Notes: generated from the letters alone by a model not told the origin. 40,266 bases of DNA from Acidimicrobiaceae bacterium (GCA_024641005.1 JAHEDX010000036.1:1-40266), one strand, 5' to 3'; positions 1 through 7,844 are shown, counted from the stretch's first letter. A program made the numbers and translations.

Positions 1-163
1 GCGCGCCCCATGGTGCGAATGCCTCGGCGAATCCCCTGGCGAAACCGGCCGGGTACACCTCCTGGAGCAGCGGTGTGACGGCGACCGGCAGGTGGGCGCG
101 ATCCTGCCCCCACGGCCCCGGCCCCGGCGCCACCCAGTCGACTTCGTGCAGATCGTCACTCAC
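1..163 (-). CDS. PEP-utilising mobile-domain family protein, N-terminal fragment
   Basis: This is the first 54 codons of a gene that runs leftward out of the window. It starts at a GTG at 163 with a GGGGGTGA-type ribosome site just upstream on the minus strand. The encoded start reads MSDDLHEVDWVAPGPGPWGQ and continues with D-R-A-H-L-P and a segment on 'GFARGFAEAFAPWGA'. The pattern 'W-x-PGPG-x-W-x-x-D-x-x-H' followed by a 'P-x-x-T-P' and 'GF' segment resembles the N-terminus of actinobacterial PEP-utilising enzymes with a swivelling phosphohistidine domain (recalled family resemblance, not searched). The catalytic region is outside the window, so function is not established. It is divergent from the MarR gene. 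Confidence 0.5.
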   Translation of the reverse strand, partial: MSDDLHEVDWVAPGPGPWGQDRAHLPVAVTPLLQEVYPAGFARGFAEAFAPWGA

Positions 164-264
164 GGTTCACCCCCAGAACTCGGCCCTTGCGTGGCGCGGG
201 ACGTTACTACGTTCGATCGGGGCGAAAATCAAGCCGAATTACTTCGCCCGAATCATGTAGACAG

Positions 265-283
265 GGAAATAGTTTCCTATGCT
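265..283 (+). promoter_or_regulatory. Promoter and candidate operator of the marR-type gene
   Basis: A perfect inverted repeat GGAAA-tag-TTTCC occupies 265-277. A TATGCT box at 278-283 follows directly and ends 7 bases before the ATG at 291. This fits a -10 element giving a leaderless transcript, with the palindrome lying just upstream where a MarR dimer would block RNA polymerase. Autoregulation is inferred. Confidence 0.5.
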
Positions 284-290
284 AATGATC

Positions 291-752
291 ATGTCATCAG
301 GACGACCGGACGCAGCAGAGGTCGACCTGGGTAGATCGGTCGAGGACATCGACCGGCTGCGGCTGGTGCTGCTTCGCCTCGCCCGTCGCATCCGCACCAA
401 CTCGTCCGGTCGCATCACACCGTCACAACTGGCGGTGCTCGCCACCGTCAACCGACACCAACGCCTCACGGTCGGCCAGATCGCCGAGTACGAACACGTC
501 AAGCCACCCTCGGCCAGCAAGATCGTCGCCGCACTCGAACAGGGCGGCCTCGTCGAGCGTCGCACCGACCCCGACGATCGGCGCTGCGCCCACATCGCGG
601 TCACCCGCGACGGCATCGCCTACCTCGACAGCGTGCGGGCCGCCGGCCGCACTTGGCTCGCATCGCAGATGGTCACGCTCGACGACCAGGACATCAACTC
701 CATCGAGGCCGCTCTGCCCGCACTCGAGCAGCTGCTCGGCGGTGGTGAGTGA
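291..752 (+). CDS. MarR family transcriptional regulator
   Basis: The product is a 153-residue winged-helix DNA-binding regulator of MarR type. The core reads 'RIRTNSSGRITPSQLAVLATV', then 'LTVGQIAEYEHVKPPSASKI' as the recognition helix region, then the wing 'GLVERRTDPDDRRCAHIAVT', which carries the D-x-R-D/x-R pattern typical of the family. The length is usual for MarR proteins. An upstream in-frame ATG exists at 279, but a TATGCT box ending 7 bases before 291 favours the ATG at 291 as a leaderless start. Its stop overlaps the GTG of the following MFS gene by 4 bases (749-752), so regulator and exporter form one operon. It probably senses a compound exported by that transporter; the ligand is unknown. 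Confidence 0.9.
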   Translation: MSSGRPDAAEVDLGRSVEDIDRLRLVLLRLARRIRTNSSGRITPSQLAVLATVNRHQRLTVGQIAEYEHVKPPSASKIVAALEQGGLVERRTDPDDRRCAHIAVTRDGIAYLDSVRAAGRTWLASQMVTLDDQDINSIEAALPALEQLLGGGE

Positions 753-2020
753 ACGCCACCATCAGCACCGTCGCCCGACGCACTTTCGCCTCGCTTCGGT
801 TCCGCAACTACCGGCTCTACTTCGTCAGCCAGATCATCTCGTTCAGCGGCACCTGGATGCAGTCGATCGCCATGGCATGGCTGGTACTGCAGCTCACCGG
901 CAGCGGCACCGCGCTCGGCACCGTGATGGCGATGCAGTTCCTACCCACGCTGTTCCTCGCACCGGTCGGCGGCATGCTCGCCGACCGCTTCGAGAAGCGG
1001 CGCCTCATCATCGGCACCCAGACGATGGCCGGTCTGCTCGCCCTCACGCTGGGCATCATCACGTTGGCGGGTGTGGTCGAGCTCTGGATGGTCTACGCGC
1101 TCGCCGCCGGGTTCGGAACCGTCACGGCGCTCGACAACCCCAGCCGCCAGACATTCGTCATGGAGATGGTCGGGCCCGCCGACGTGAGCAACGCGGTCAC
1201 GTTGAACAGCGTCGTCGTCAACGCCGCCCGGGTGATCGGGCCGGCGATCGGCGGCCTCATCATCGCCACCGTCGGTATCGGTGAGTGTTTCGTCGCCAAC
1301 GCCGTCAGCTATGTCGCAGTCGTCATGGCCATGTTGCTCATCCGAACCGATCAACTCCACCCGTCAACACGCAGCGCCAGGGCACCCCGACAGCTGCGCG
1401 ACGGCTTCCGGTACGCCTGGGCCGACCCGACGCTGCGCACCACCCTCGTGATGCTGGCGATGATCGGCACACTGACGTTCGAGTTCTCGACCACACTCCC
1501 GCTGCTCGCCGAGTTCACATTCGGTGCCGGGTCCACCGGGCTGGCGATCATGACCTCACTGATGGGCGCCGGCGCAGTCGTCGGTGGTCTCGGCGTCGCG
1601 TCCGCCGGCCCACCGACACCCGCCAGACTCGTCGCGGTCGCCGCCGCGTTCGGGGTCGCGGTCGGGCTGATCGCCGTGATGCCCACGATCGGACTCGTCT
1701 ATCTGACGATGCCACTCGTCGGCGCGGCAAGTGTCTCGATGATCTCCCTCTCGAACGCGACCCTGCAGCTCAACTCCGATGCGAAGTATCGGGGCAGGGT
1801 GATGTCGCTGTTCTCGGTGGCGCTGATCGGATCGACCCCTATCGGCGGTCCACTCGTGGGCTGGCTCGCCGATCACGTCAGTCCGCGATTCGCACTGTTG
1901 GTGGGCGCGGCAGCAGCGCTCGCCGCCGCCGCCTACGGTTGGTCGCAGCTCGCCCCGCGTACGCACACGACGACCGAGACCAACCTCACCCCGCTCGAAC
2001 CAGCGGTCGAGGCCCGCTGA
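749..2020 (+). CDS. MFS transporter (DHA3/EntS-like exporter)
   Basis: The product is a 423-residue inner-membrane protein with about 12 hydrophobic segments. The N-terminus 'SLRFRNYRLYFVSQIISFSG' and 'TWMQSIAMAWLVLQLTGSG' are characteristic of the MFS_3/EntS-like group of exporters, and the cytoplasmic loop 2-3 motif appears as 'GGMLADRFEKRR'. A second copy of the loop motif is seen as 'GWLADHVSPR'. The GTG start at 749 overlaps the MarR stop, so translation is coupled to the regulator. MarR-MFS pairs typically control efflux of drugs, siderophores or toxic metabolites. The substrate cannot be deduced here. Confidence 0.88.
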   Translation: MNATISTVARRTFASLRFRNYRLYFVSQIISFSGTWMQSIAMAWLVLQLTGSGTALGTVMAMQFLPTLFLAPVGGMLADRFEKRRLIIGTQTMAGLLALTLGIITLAGVVELWMVYALAAGFGTVTALDNPSRQTFVMEMVGPADVSNAVTLNSVVVNAARVIGPAIGGLIIATVGIGECFVANAVSYVAVVMAMLLIRTDQLHPSTRSARAPRQLRDGFRYAWADPTLRTTLVMLAMIGTLTFEFSTTLPLLAEFTFGAGSTGLAIMTSLMGAGAVVGGLGVASAGPPTPARLVAVAAAFGVAVGLIAVMPTIGLVYLTMPLVGAASVSMISLSNATLQLNSDAKYRGRVMSLFSVALIGSTPIGGPLVGWLADHVSPRFALLVGAAAALAAAAYGWSQLAPRTHTTTETNLTPLEPAVEAR

Positions 2021-2046
2021 CCCCGTCATCGGTCGGAACCGACGAA

Positions 2047-2073
2047 TGGGCGCCGCTCAACGAGCGGCGCCCA
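2047..2073. terminator. Bidirectional intrinsic terminator
   Basis: An 11-bp perfect inverted repeat (arms TGGGCGCCGCT at 2047-2057 and its complement at 2063-2073) surrounds a 5-base loop CAACG. It lies between the convergent MFS gene and the NTF2-like gene, so it can stop transcription from both sides. There is no long T-run, which is common in high-GC Actinobacteria. Confidence 0.75.
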
Positions 2074-2089
2074 ACAAGGGACATGCCGA

Positions 2090-2629
2090 TCACAAATCGC
2101 CGATGAAGACGTGGTGGTCGACCTTGAGGGTCCCACCATCGTCGACGACGGTAACGATCGACACCCCGTCGACGCCGTCGACCGGATAGTCGACGGCCGT
2201 CAGATTGTCGACCAGTGCGACGTAGTAGGGGCCGTCACCAGCCGAGATCGCGTCGCCGACCTGCGTCACGTGCCAACTCGTGCTGCCCATGTTGTCGATG
2301 TAGAGCGCCTGGGTCGCCGCACCGGTGGTGGTGCCAGAGATCTCGAAGCCGTAGCCATCGGTGACCAGCGCCAGGAACGCAGCGCCGTCATAGTCGTTCC
2401 ATGCCGCCTCATAGTCGTCGAGCAGCTGCTGGATCTCAGCGGTTGGCGCGACATCCGACGATCCGGACCGGTCCACCAGGGTCCAGGTCCCCAACGCGAC
2501 GAACGCTGCCGTCACGATCGCCAGAGCGATGATGAGGAAGCGGTTGCGGGTGCGCAAGGTGTCGACCTTCGGGTCGTGTACCGGGCGATCAGTGAACGTT
2601 TGTTCCTCTCTGTCGATGAGCGTCGTCAT
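2090..2629 (-). CDS. Membrane-anchored NTF2/SnoaL-like protein
   Basis: The product is about 179 residues. It has a short charged N-terminus (about 32 residues), one transmembrane helix 'FLIIALAIVTAAFVALGTW', and an extracytoplasmic domain that begins 'EIQQLLDDYEAAWNDYD' and continues with alternating strands, typical of NTF2-like/SnoaL cone folds. The start at 2629 is chosen because AGGAG sits 7 bases upstream; a GTG at 2650 would be a longer alternative. The enzymatic role is unknown; such proteins are often binding or scaffold domains. It is convergent with the MFS gene and divergent from the C69 gene. Confidence 0.7.
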   Translation of the reverse strand: MTTLIDREEQTFTDRPVHDPKVDTLRTRNRFLIIALAIVTAAFVALGTWTLVDRSGSSDVAPTAEIQQLLDDYEAAWNDYDGAAFLALVTDGYGFEISGTTTGAATQALYIDNMGSTSWHVTQVGDAISAGDGPYYVALVDNLTAVDYPVDGVDGVSIVTVVDDGGTLKVDHHVFIGDL

Positions 2630-2751
2630 GATCCGCTCCTTTCTGTTCACCCGCGCGGAACCACGCGGGCTCCGTCTCCATTATCCGTCCAAAGCCCATT
2701 CCTGGCCAGAGGTCCGGACTGCACCCGTTCGATCGGAGCGGAGTACGGGAG

Positions 2752-2757
2752 TACGTT
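2752..2757 (+). promoter_or_regulatory. -10 box of the C69 hydrolase gene (leaderless)
   Basis: TACGTT lies 7 bases before the GTG at 2765, fitting a -10 element with transcription starting at or next to the start codon. Confidence 0.45.
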
Positions 2758-2764
2758 GGACGGC

Positions 2765-3991
2765 GTGTGCGACACGATGGTGGTGGTCGAACCGGGCAGG
2801 GTGCTGTTCGCCAAGAACTCCGACCGCGACGCCAACGAGGCCCAGTTGCTCGACTGGCAGCCGCGTCGTGCTCACGTCCCCGGATCGCGGGTGACCTGCA
2901 CCTGGATCGAGATCGACCAGGTGGCCGAGACCAACGCCGTGCTGCTGAGCAGGCCGTTCTGGATGTTCGGCGCCGAGATGGGCGCCAACGAGCACGGTGT
3001 GGTCATCGGCAACGAGGCGGTGTTCACGCGAGGACCGTCCCAGAAGGTCGGACTGACCGGCATGGACCTGCTGCGCCTGGGCCTCGAACGAGCCTCGAAC
3101 GCGTCCGAGGCGGTCAACGTCATCACCGAGCTGCTCGAACGCCACGGCCAGGGCGGAGGCTGCGGACACGAGCACCGCAACCTCTCGTACGACAACAGCT
3201 ACATCATCGCCGATCACCGTGAGGCGTTCGTGCTCGAGACCGCGGCCCGGGAATGGGCCGTCGAACACGTCACCTCGGGAGCGCGGTCGATCAGTAACGG
3301 TCTCACGATCACCGACTTCGCCGAGGGTCGGGCGCAACGCGTCCGAACACACTTTTCGCGGTGTCGACTTCGCCGGGCCATCACCGAAGCCGGCGCGGCG
3401 CGAGCCACCACGGTGCACGACCTGATGTCGATCCTGCGCGACCACGGCGACGGCAGATCGGCTCCCCACTACTCACCGATCACCGGCGCGATGTCGGCTC
3501 CCTGCATGCACGCCAGCGGTTTGGCGGCCGCATCCCAAACGACCGCATCGTGGGTCGCCGAACTGACTGTGACCGGCGCGGCCCACTGGTGCACGGCAAC
3601 GGCGGCGCCCTGCACCGGGATCTTCAAGCCCGTGCGCGTCGACCAGTCACTCGATCTCGGACCCGATCCCACCGATCACTTCGATCCACGGTGCCTGTGG
3701 TGGCGACACGAGCTGTTGCACAGACGTTCCCTCGGCGACCCCGCCCGACTGGTTCCCCGGTTCGTCACCGAACGCGACGAGGTGGAGGCCCGCTGGCTGG
3801 CCGAGCCACCCGAACCGGCGGACGCGTTCGCCGAGGCCGACCGGCTGCTCGAACGGTGGACCGCCGATGTCTGGGGCGAGGGGCTCGACGAGACCCGGCC
3901 GATCTGGGTCCGCCGCTACTGGCGTGTGCGCAACGACCGTGCCCGGCTGCCCACCGGCCCGGTGGGCGACCCGATCGGGAGTGCTCCGTGA
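2765..3991 (+). CDS. C69/secernin-like dipeptidase or amidohydrolase
   Basis: The product is about 408 residues and belongs to the N-terminal-nucleophile C69/secernin group. With the GTG start at 2765 the protein begins MCDTMVVVEPGRVLFAKNSD, so Cys2 becomes the N-terminal nucleophile after Met removal, and the family signature 'F-A-K-N-S-D-R-x-x-N-E-A' follows. The open frame extends much further upstream, but that would bury the cysteine and is not credible. Further family features are 'MGANEHGVVIGNEAVFT', 'GLTGMDLLRLGLERA' and 'GGCGHEHRNLSYDNSYIIAD'. C69 enzymes hydrolyse dipeptides or amides; the substrate here is not known. It leads a probable operon with an aminotransferase (28 bases downstream) and a kinase-like protein. 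Confidence 0.82.
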   Translation: MCDTMVVVEPGRVLFAKNSDRDANEAQLLDWQPRRAHVPGSRVTCTWIEIDQVAETNAVLLSRPFWMFGAEMGANEHGVVIGNEAVFTRGPSQKVGLTGMDLLRLGLERASNASEAVNVITELLERHGQGGGCGHEHRNLSYDNSYIIADHREAFVLETAAREWAVEHVTSGARSISNGLTITDFAEGRAQRVRTHFSRCRLRRAITEAGAARATTVHDLMSILRDHGDGRSAPHYSPITGAMSAPCMHASGLAAASQTTASWVAELTVTGAAHWCTATAAPCTGIFKPVRVDQSLDLGPDPTDHFDPRCLWWRHELLHRRSLGDPARLVPRFVTERDEVEARWLAEPPEPADAFAEADRLLERWTADVWGEGLDETRPIWVRRYWRVRNDRARLPTGPVGDPIGSAP

Positions 3992-4019
3992 AGCAGCGAT
4001 GCATCGAGAGGAACGCGTC

Positions 4020-5258
4020 ATGACGGGGACCAGCGCAACCGAGCAGCCGTACCCGACCGCATCGACCACCACGGCGGCGTTCGGGGCTCATGTGAACCCC
4101 GGGAAGGTGGCCGCGTACGAGGCGCTGGGGCTCGATCTCGTGATGGGCGAGCGCAGTGGTGCGCGCTTCCAGGATGCCTTCGATGGGCGGTGGCTCTACA
4201 ACTGCCACTGCAACGGAGGTGTGTTCAACCTGGGGCACCGCAATCCTGTGGTCATCAACGCGGTCCGCGACGCGTTGGACCACCTCGACGTCGGGAACCA
4301 TCACCTCGTGTCCGGGTGGCGGGCCATCCTGGCCGAACGCCTGGCAGCCAGCACCGGCGGCCTCCTGCCTGGCGTCGTCTTCGGTGTCGGCGGAGGCGAG
4401 GCGATCGACCTCGCCCTCAAGGTCGCGCGGGCCCACACCGGTCGCGCCGGCGTCGTGTCGGCGACCGGCGGATATCACGGCCACACGGGGTTGGCGATGG
4501 CGGCAGGCGACCCCGCATACCGCGACCCGTTCGGACCGAACCTGCCCGGGTTCGTGCAGGTGCCGTACAACGACCTCGGCGCGCTCGATCGCGCGGTCGA
4601 CGACTCCACGGCAGCTGTGATCCTCGAATCGATCCCCGCCACCCTCGGGATGCCACCACCCGCTGCGGGATACCTGGCCGGCGTAGAAGAGCTCTGCCGC
4701 GAGCGGGGCGTCTGCTTCGTACTGGACGAGGTGCAGACGGGGCTCGGCCGCACCGGCACGATGTGGTACTTCGAGCAGGAAGGTGTGCATCCCGACATCG
4801 TCGTCACCGGCAAAGGGCTCGGCGGTGGCATCTACCCGATCACGGCCACCCTCATGACGGCCGAGCTGCACGCGTTCTTCAACGACCACCCGTTCGTGCA
4901 CATCTCCACCTTCGGGGGTTCCGAGCTCGGCTGTATCGCAGCGCTCGCGGTGCTCGACGTGGTCGAGGCACCAGGATTCCTCGACCGTGTGAACCAGCTC
5001 GGCGAGCGATTCGAGTCGGGGCTCGCCGGACTCGATCTCGAGCTCCGCCGACGCGGGCTGTTCATGGGCCTCAAGCTCCCCGGCGAAGCAGACGGCCTGC
5101 TGGCCACCCGCGCATTGATCCAGGCCGGGGTCTTCGCGATCTTCGCCAACAACGACACCTCCGTCGTGCAGCTCCTGCCGCCCTTGACCGTCACCGACGA
5201 CGAGGCCGACGACATCATCTCGAAGGTGCGGACCGCGCTCGGCCGTTCGACCTCATGA
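4020..5258 (+). CDS. Class III PLP-dependent aminotransferase (or phospho-lyase)
   Basis: The product is 412 residues with the full class III (fold type I) signature. 'GGYHGHT' (about 150-156) stacks on PLP, D236 in 'FVLDEVQTGLGRTG' binds the pyridine nitrogen, and K265 in 'VVTGKGLGGG' should form the Schiff base. 'HISTFGGSELG' is the substrate/phosphate loop. GAGAGGAA at about 4007-4013 supports the ATG at 4020. The family includes omega-amino acid, ornithine and putrescine transaminases and also ammonia- or phospho-lyases such as those acting on phosphoethanolamine and phosphohydroxylysine; the sequence does not decide between them. Its stop overlaps the first copy of a duplicated start codon of the next gene, so it is tightly coupled to the kinase-like protein. 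Confidence 0.88.
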   Translation: MTGTSATEQPYPTASTTTAAFGAHVNPGKVAAYEALGLDLVMGERSGARFQDAFDGRWLYNCHCNGGVFNLGHRNPVVINAVRDALDHLDVGNHHLVSGWRAILAERLAASTGGLLPGVVFGVGGGEAIDLALKVARAHTGRAGVVSATGGYHGHTGLAMAAGDPAYRDPFGPNLPGFVQVPYNDLGALDRAVDDSTAAVILESIPATLGMPPPAAGYLAGVEELCRERGVCFVLDEVQTGLGRTGTMWYFEQEGVHPDIVVTGKGLGGGIYPITATLMTAELHAFFNDHPFVHISTFGGSELGCIAALAVLDVVEAPGFLDRVNQLGERFESGLAGLDLELRRRGLFMGLKLPGEADGLLATRALIQAGVFAIFANNDTSVVQLLPPLTVTDDEADDIISKVRTALGRSTS

Positions 5259-5288
5259 TCAGCGACGACGAATGATCAGCGACGACGA
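5255..5288 (+). repeat. 17-bp perfect tandem duplication spanning a start codon
   Basis: ATGATCAGCGACGACGA occurs at 5255-5271 and again at 5272-5288. The first ATG overlaps the aminotransferase stop (ATGA at 5255-5258). Because 17 is not a multiple of three, that first ATG now encodes only M-I-S-D-D-E before TGA at 5273-5275, which overlaps the second ATG (5272). The duplication therefore inserted a six-codon micro-ORF between two coupled genes while restoring an ATGA junction. Confidence 0.95.
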
Positions 5289-6147
5289 ACTCGGCGAACT
5301 CGAACGAACGGTGGAACTGGCCCTGCGGTCTGGAGACGCATCCGCGCTGAGCCTGCTCGGCGAGGGCGAGATCTCCCTGGTACTCGCTGCCGGCAGCGGG
5401 CCGCGACGGGCATGCAAGCGACTACCACCGTTCCCCACCGCCGAATCCGCCGAGCGGTACACGGCCACGATCGGCCGCTACATCGCCGAACTCGAACAGC
5501 GTGGCGTCGACGTCGTCGACACCGAGGTGCGACGCGTCCGCGGCTCGGACGGCTCGATCGTGCTGTATTGCGTGCAGCCGATCCTGCCGGCGACCACCCT
5601 CGCCGTCGACATCGCCCGCGACGAACCCGACCGCGCCCCTGCCCTGCTCGCCGACATCATCGACACGGTGTTCGCCACGATCGACGCGAGCGTCGGGCTC
5701 GATGCCCAGCTGTCGAACTGGGCCGTGGTCGATGACCAGCTCACCTACTTCGACATCACCACCCCACTGCTGCGCACCCCCGATGGCGTGTCCGAGCTCG
5801 ATTCCGACGTGTTCCTCGCCTCGTTGCCCTGGGCATTGCGCACCCCGGTGCGGCGCTTCGTGCTGCCCGGCATCCTCGATCGCTACCACGACCCGCGCAC
5901 CGTCTCGCTCGACCTGGCCTCGAACCTGATCAAGGAACACCTCGACCACTTGGTACCCGAGGTCCTGAGTGCCACTGCGGAACGAGTAGCAAGACCGCTG
6001 TCAGGGGAGGAGGTGCGCAGCGATCGTCGCAGCGACGCCCGGCTGTGGGCCGCCCTGCAGGCCGTGCGACGTGCCGATCGAGCCTGGCAACGGCACGTCC
6101 GGCGACGCCCCTACCCCTTCCTGCTTCCTGGTCGCGCCAACAGCTGA
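5272..6147 (+). CDS. Kinase-like protein, DUF6206-type
   Basis: The product is 291 residues and appears to have a divergent protein-kinase/aminoglycoside-kinase fold. 'LGEGEISLVL' could be the nucleotide-binding loop, K49 in 'ACKRLPPF' the ATP lysine, 'YCVQPILPATTL' the hinge, D144-xxxx-N149 in 'LDAQLSNW' the catalytic loop, and D161 in 'YFDITTP' the metal-binding aspartate. I recall this pattern from proteins annotated DUF6206; that name was not confirmed by search. The C-terminal 60 residues are Arg-rich. The start is the second copy of a duplicated ATG (5272), reached by an ATGA overlap from a micro-ORF. As the third gene of the C69-aminotransferase operon it may phosphorylate the amine or amino acid that the other two enzymes handle; this is inference. 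Confidence 0.68.
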   Translation: MISDDELGELERTVELALRSGDASALSLLGEGEISLVLAAGSGPRRACKRLPPFPTAESAERYTATIGRYIAELEQRGVDVVDTEVRRVRGSDGSIVLYCVQPILPATTLAVDIARDEPDRAPALLADIIDTVFATIDASVGLDAQLSNWAVVDDQLTYFDITTPLLRTPDGVSELDSDVFLASLPWALRTPVRRFVLPGILDRYHDPRTVSLDLASNLIKEHLDHLVPEVLSATAERVARPLSGEEVRSDRRSDARLWAALQAVRRADRAWQRHVRRRPYPFLLPGRANS

Positions 6148-6231
6148 CCGCGCCCACGCACCGACCTGACGACGTTCGCTGAGCAGATCTTTCGGCCCAT
6201 CGCGCCCAGCTCGCATCCAGCCGTCGGGCAC

Positions 6232-6237
6232 TACCCT
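6232..6237 (+). promoter_or_regulatory. -10 box of the fatty acid hydroxylase gene (leaderless)
   Basis: TACCCT ends 7 bases before the ATG at 6245, and no ribosome-binding site is visible in the intervening bases. Confidence 0.42.
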
Positions 6238-6244
6238 GATCGGC

Positions 6245-7192
6245 ATGGAGAACAACATCTCCGCCGCCCGTGTGTCACCGCTCCGGCAGCTCGATCGGGT
6301 CGACAAGGCCACGTTGCCCCTGTTCGCCATCACGATGGTCGGCGAGGCGCTGGCTCTGCGGAAGGTCCCGAAGCGACGCCTCGACGACCTCGACGACGCC
6401 GACATGATCACCCTCTCCGGGCCGCAGTTGCCGGCCGACCCGCTCGTGCCGCTCGGCTACGAGCGACGCGACACGGTCGCCAGCCTGTCGCTGCTCGCCG
6501 GCAACGTCGCGATCGGCTTCGCCACGGCAACGGCACTGTCCAAACTCGATCGCTTCCTGTTCAAGCACCGCGTGTCCGATGTCGGCTCGCGACGCGGTGC
6601 GATCGTCGGAGCGATGGTGCTGTGGGACTTCCTCTACTACTGGGACCACCGGTGGATGCACGAGGTGCGTTTGTTGTGGGCCCACCACGTCACCCATCAC
6701 TCCAGCCGGCGGTACAACCTGTCGACCGCGCTGCGACAACCATGGTCGGGTTTCCTCACGGCTTGGGTGTTCGCACCGATGCCGTTGCTCGGATTCAAGA
6801 CCGCCACCACCACCAAGGCCGCCCAGCTCAACCTGCTGTACCAGTACTGGATCCACACCGAGGCCATCGATCGCCTGCCTGCGCCGGTCGAGCAGATCTT
6901 CAACACGCCGTCACATCATCGAGTCCACCATGGCGCCAACCGGCAATACCTCGACAAGAACTATGGCGGGATCCTGATCGTGTGGGATCGACTTTTCAAC
7001 ACCTTCGAGCCCGAAGTCCGACGTATCAAGTACGGACTGACGAAGAACGTCGACACCTACAACCCCGTGCGACTCGCCTATCACGAGTTCGCCGACATCG
7101 CCCGCGACGTCACTCGCGCCCGCGGTCCGCGGGCCAAGCTCGGTCACGTGTTCCGCCGCCCGGGCTGGCAGCCCCAAGCCACCGGCAGCTGA
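6245..7192 (+). CDS. Fatty acid hydroxylase / sterol desaturase family protein
   Basis: The product is 315 residues and carries the di-iron histidine boxes of the integral-membrane fatty acid hydroxylase superfamily: 'DHRWMHE' (H-x3-H), 'HHVTHHSS' and 'HHRVHHGANRQYLDKNYGG', the last followed by 'WDRLFNTFEPE', a conserved family ending. Hydrophobic segments around 'SLLAGNVAIGFATATAL', 'GAIVGAMVLWDFLYYW' and 'SGFLTAWVFAPMPLLGF' place it in the membrane. Members hydroxylate or desaturate lipids, sterols or carotenoids with O2. The substrate is unknown. It has its own promoter about 90 bp after the kinase-like gene and is probably a separate transcription unit. Confidence 0.87.
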   Translation: MENNISAARVSPLRQLDRVDKATLPLFAITMVGEALALRKVPKRRLDDLDDADMITLSGPQLPADPLVPLGYERRDTVASLSLLAGNVAIGFATATALSKLDRFLFKHRVSDVGSRRGAIVGAMVLWDFLYYWDHRWMHEVRLLWAHHVTHHSSRRYNLSTALRQPWSGFLTAWVFAPMPLLGFKTATTTKAAQLNLLYQYWIHTEAIDRLPAPVEQIFNTPSHHRVHHGANRQYLDKNYGGILIVWDRLFNTFEPEVRRIKYGLTKNVDTYNPVRLAYHEFADIARDVTRARGPRAKLGHVFRRPGWQPQATGS

Positions 7193-7194
7193 CC

Positions 7195-7236
7195 GCAACC
7201 GTCGTCGCGCAACCGTCGTCGCGCAACCGTCGTCGC
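7195..7236. repeat. Three perfect tandem copies of a 14-bp unit
   Basis: GCAACCGTCGTCGC is repeated at 7195-7208, 7209-7222 and 7223-7236. The array begins two bases after the hydroxylase stop codon, in the convergent gap before the cNMP-binding protein. It is too short for a CRISPR and probably arose by slippage. Confidence 0.95.
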
Positions 7237-7299
7237 GGCCGATGACCTACTGGACTCTCTGATCCGGGCCGCCATCGTGCCAGCGGGCCGAGCCAGGGT

Positions 7300-7779
7300 T
7301 CACCCGACGGCCGGACCGCGTGTGTTCTCGGCCATGCGGGTCGCGACCGTTTGGAGCAGCTTCCACCCAAGGCCGGGGATGTCGTCGATCGCATCGCGCA
7401 GCGCCTGTTGTGGCAACACGAGCACCTCGACCGGGGTCGTCGCCGTCACGGTCGCTGCGTGCTCACGCTCGAGCAACAATCCGAGCTCACCCACGATGTC
7501 ACCCGGTCCGAGCTCGGCCATCTTGCGACCGTTGCGGCGCACGACGGCATGCCCCGCCACGATCACGTATGCCTCGCGCGACGGCTGGCCGTCGAGCACC
7601 AGCAGATCGTCGGGCTCGAGCAGCTTCAGGTGAGTCGATCGGGCCAGGTGTCGCAGCTCACGTTTGGAGCAGCTGGCGAACAAGGGCAATGCAGCGAGAT
7701 GATCGACCTGCGCCGCCCGCGCGATCGATTTTCTGCTCGGCGGTCGACCCTCGTCAGGGAACGGCATCATCGCTCTCAT
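7300..7779 (-). CDS. Small cyclic nucleotide-binding domain protein with altered PBC motif
   Basis: The product is about 159 residues and consists almost entirely of one CAP-family cNMP-binding domain: 'LAALPLFASCSKRELRHLAR' at the start, 'YVIVAGHAVVRRNGRKMAEL' in the barrel and 'GELGLLLEREHAATV' as the phosphate-binding cassette. In this cassette the position of the phosphate-contacting arginine (canonical P-R-x-A-T) is His, so cyclic nucleotide binding may be weakened or altered. There is no DNA-binding or enzymatic domain. The ATG at 7779 is chosen because TACTGT lies 6 bases upstream, fitting a leaderless start. It is divergent from the 2-oxoacid dehydrogenase operon. Confidence 0.82.
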   Translation of the reverse strand: MRAMMPFPDEGRPPSRKSIARAAQVDHLAALPLFASCSKRELRHLARSTHLKLLEPDDLLVLDGQPSREAYVIVAGHAVVRRNGRKMAELGPGDIVGELGLLLEREHAATVTATTPVEVLVLPQQALRDAIDDIPGLGWKLLQTVATRMAENTRGPAVG

Positions 7780-7785
7780 AGGTCG

Positions 7786-7791
7786 ACAGTA
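7786..7791 (-). promoter_or_regulatory. -10 box of the cNMP-binding protein gene (leaderless)
   Basis: On the minus strand TACTGT ends 6 bases before the ATG at 7779. Confidence 0.45.
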
Positions 7792-7844
7792 CAACCCGCA
7801 TCCCGACGCCGACGATGGGCTTCAGTCCCGAAAACGCACGCAAT

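Noticed and set aside
2111..2764. N-terminal extension of the C69 hydrolase frame
   Set aside because: It is antisense to the NTF2-like gene and would bury the catalytic Cys2. The GTG at 2765 with a TACGTT box is far more credible.
7195..7236. Possible CRISPR-like array
   Set aside because: The units are 14 bp, directly adjacent and without spacers, and no cas genes are near.
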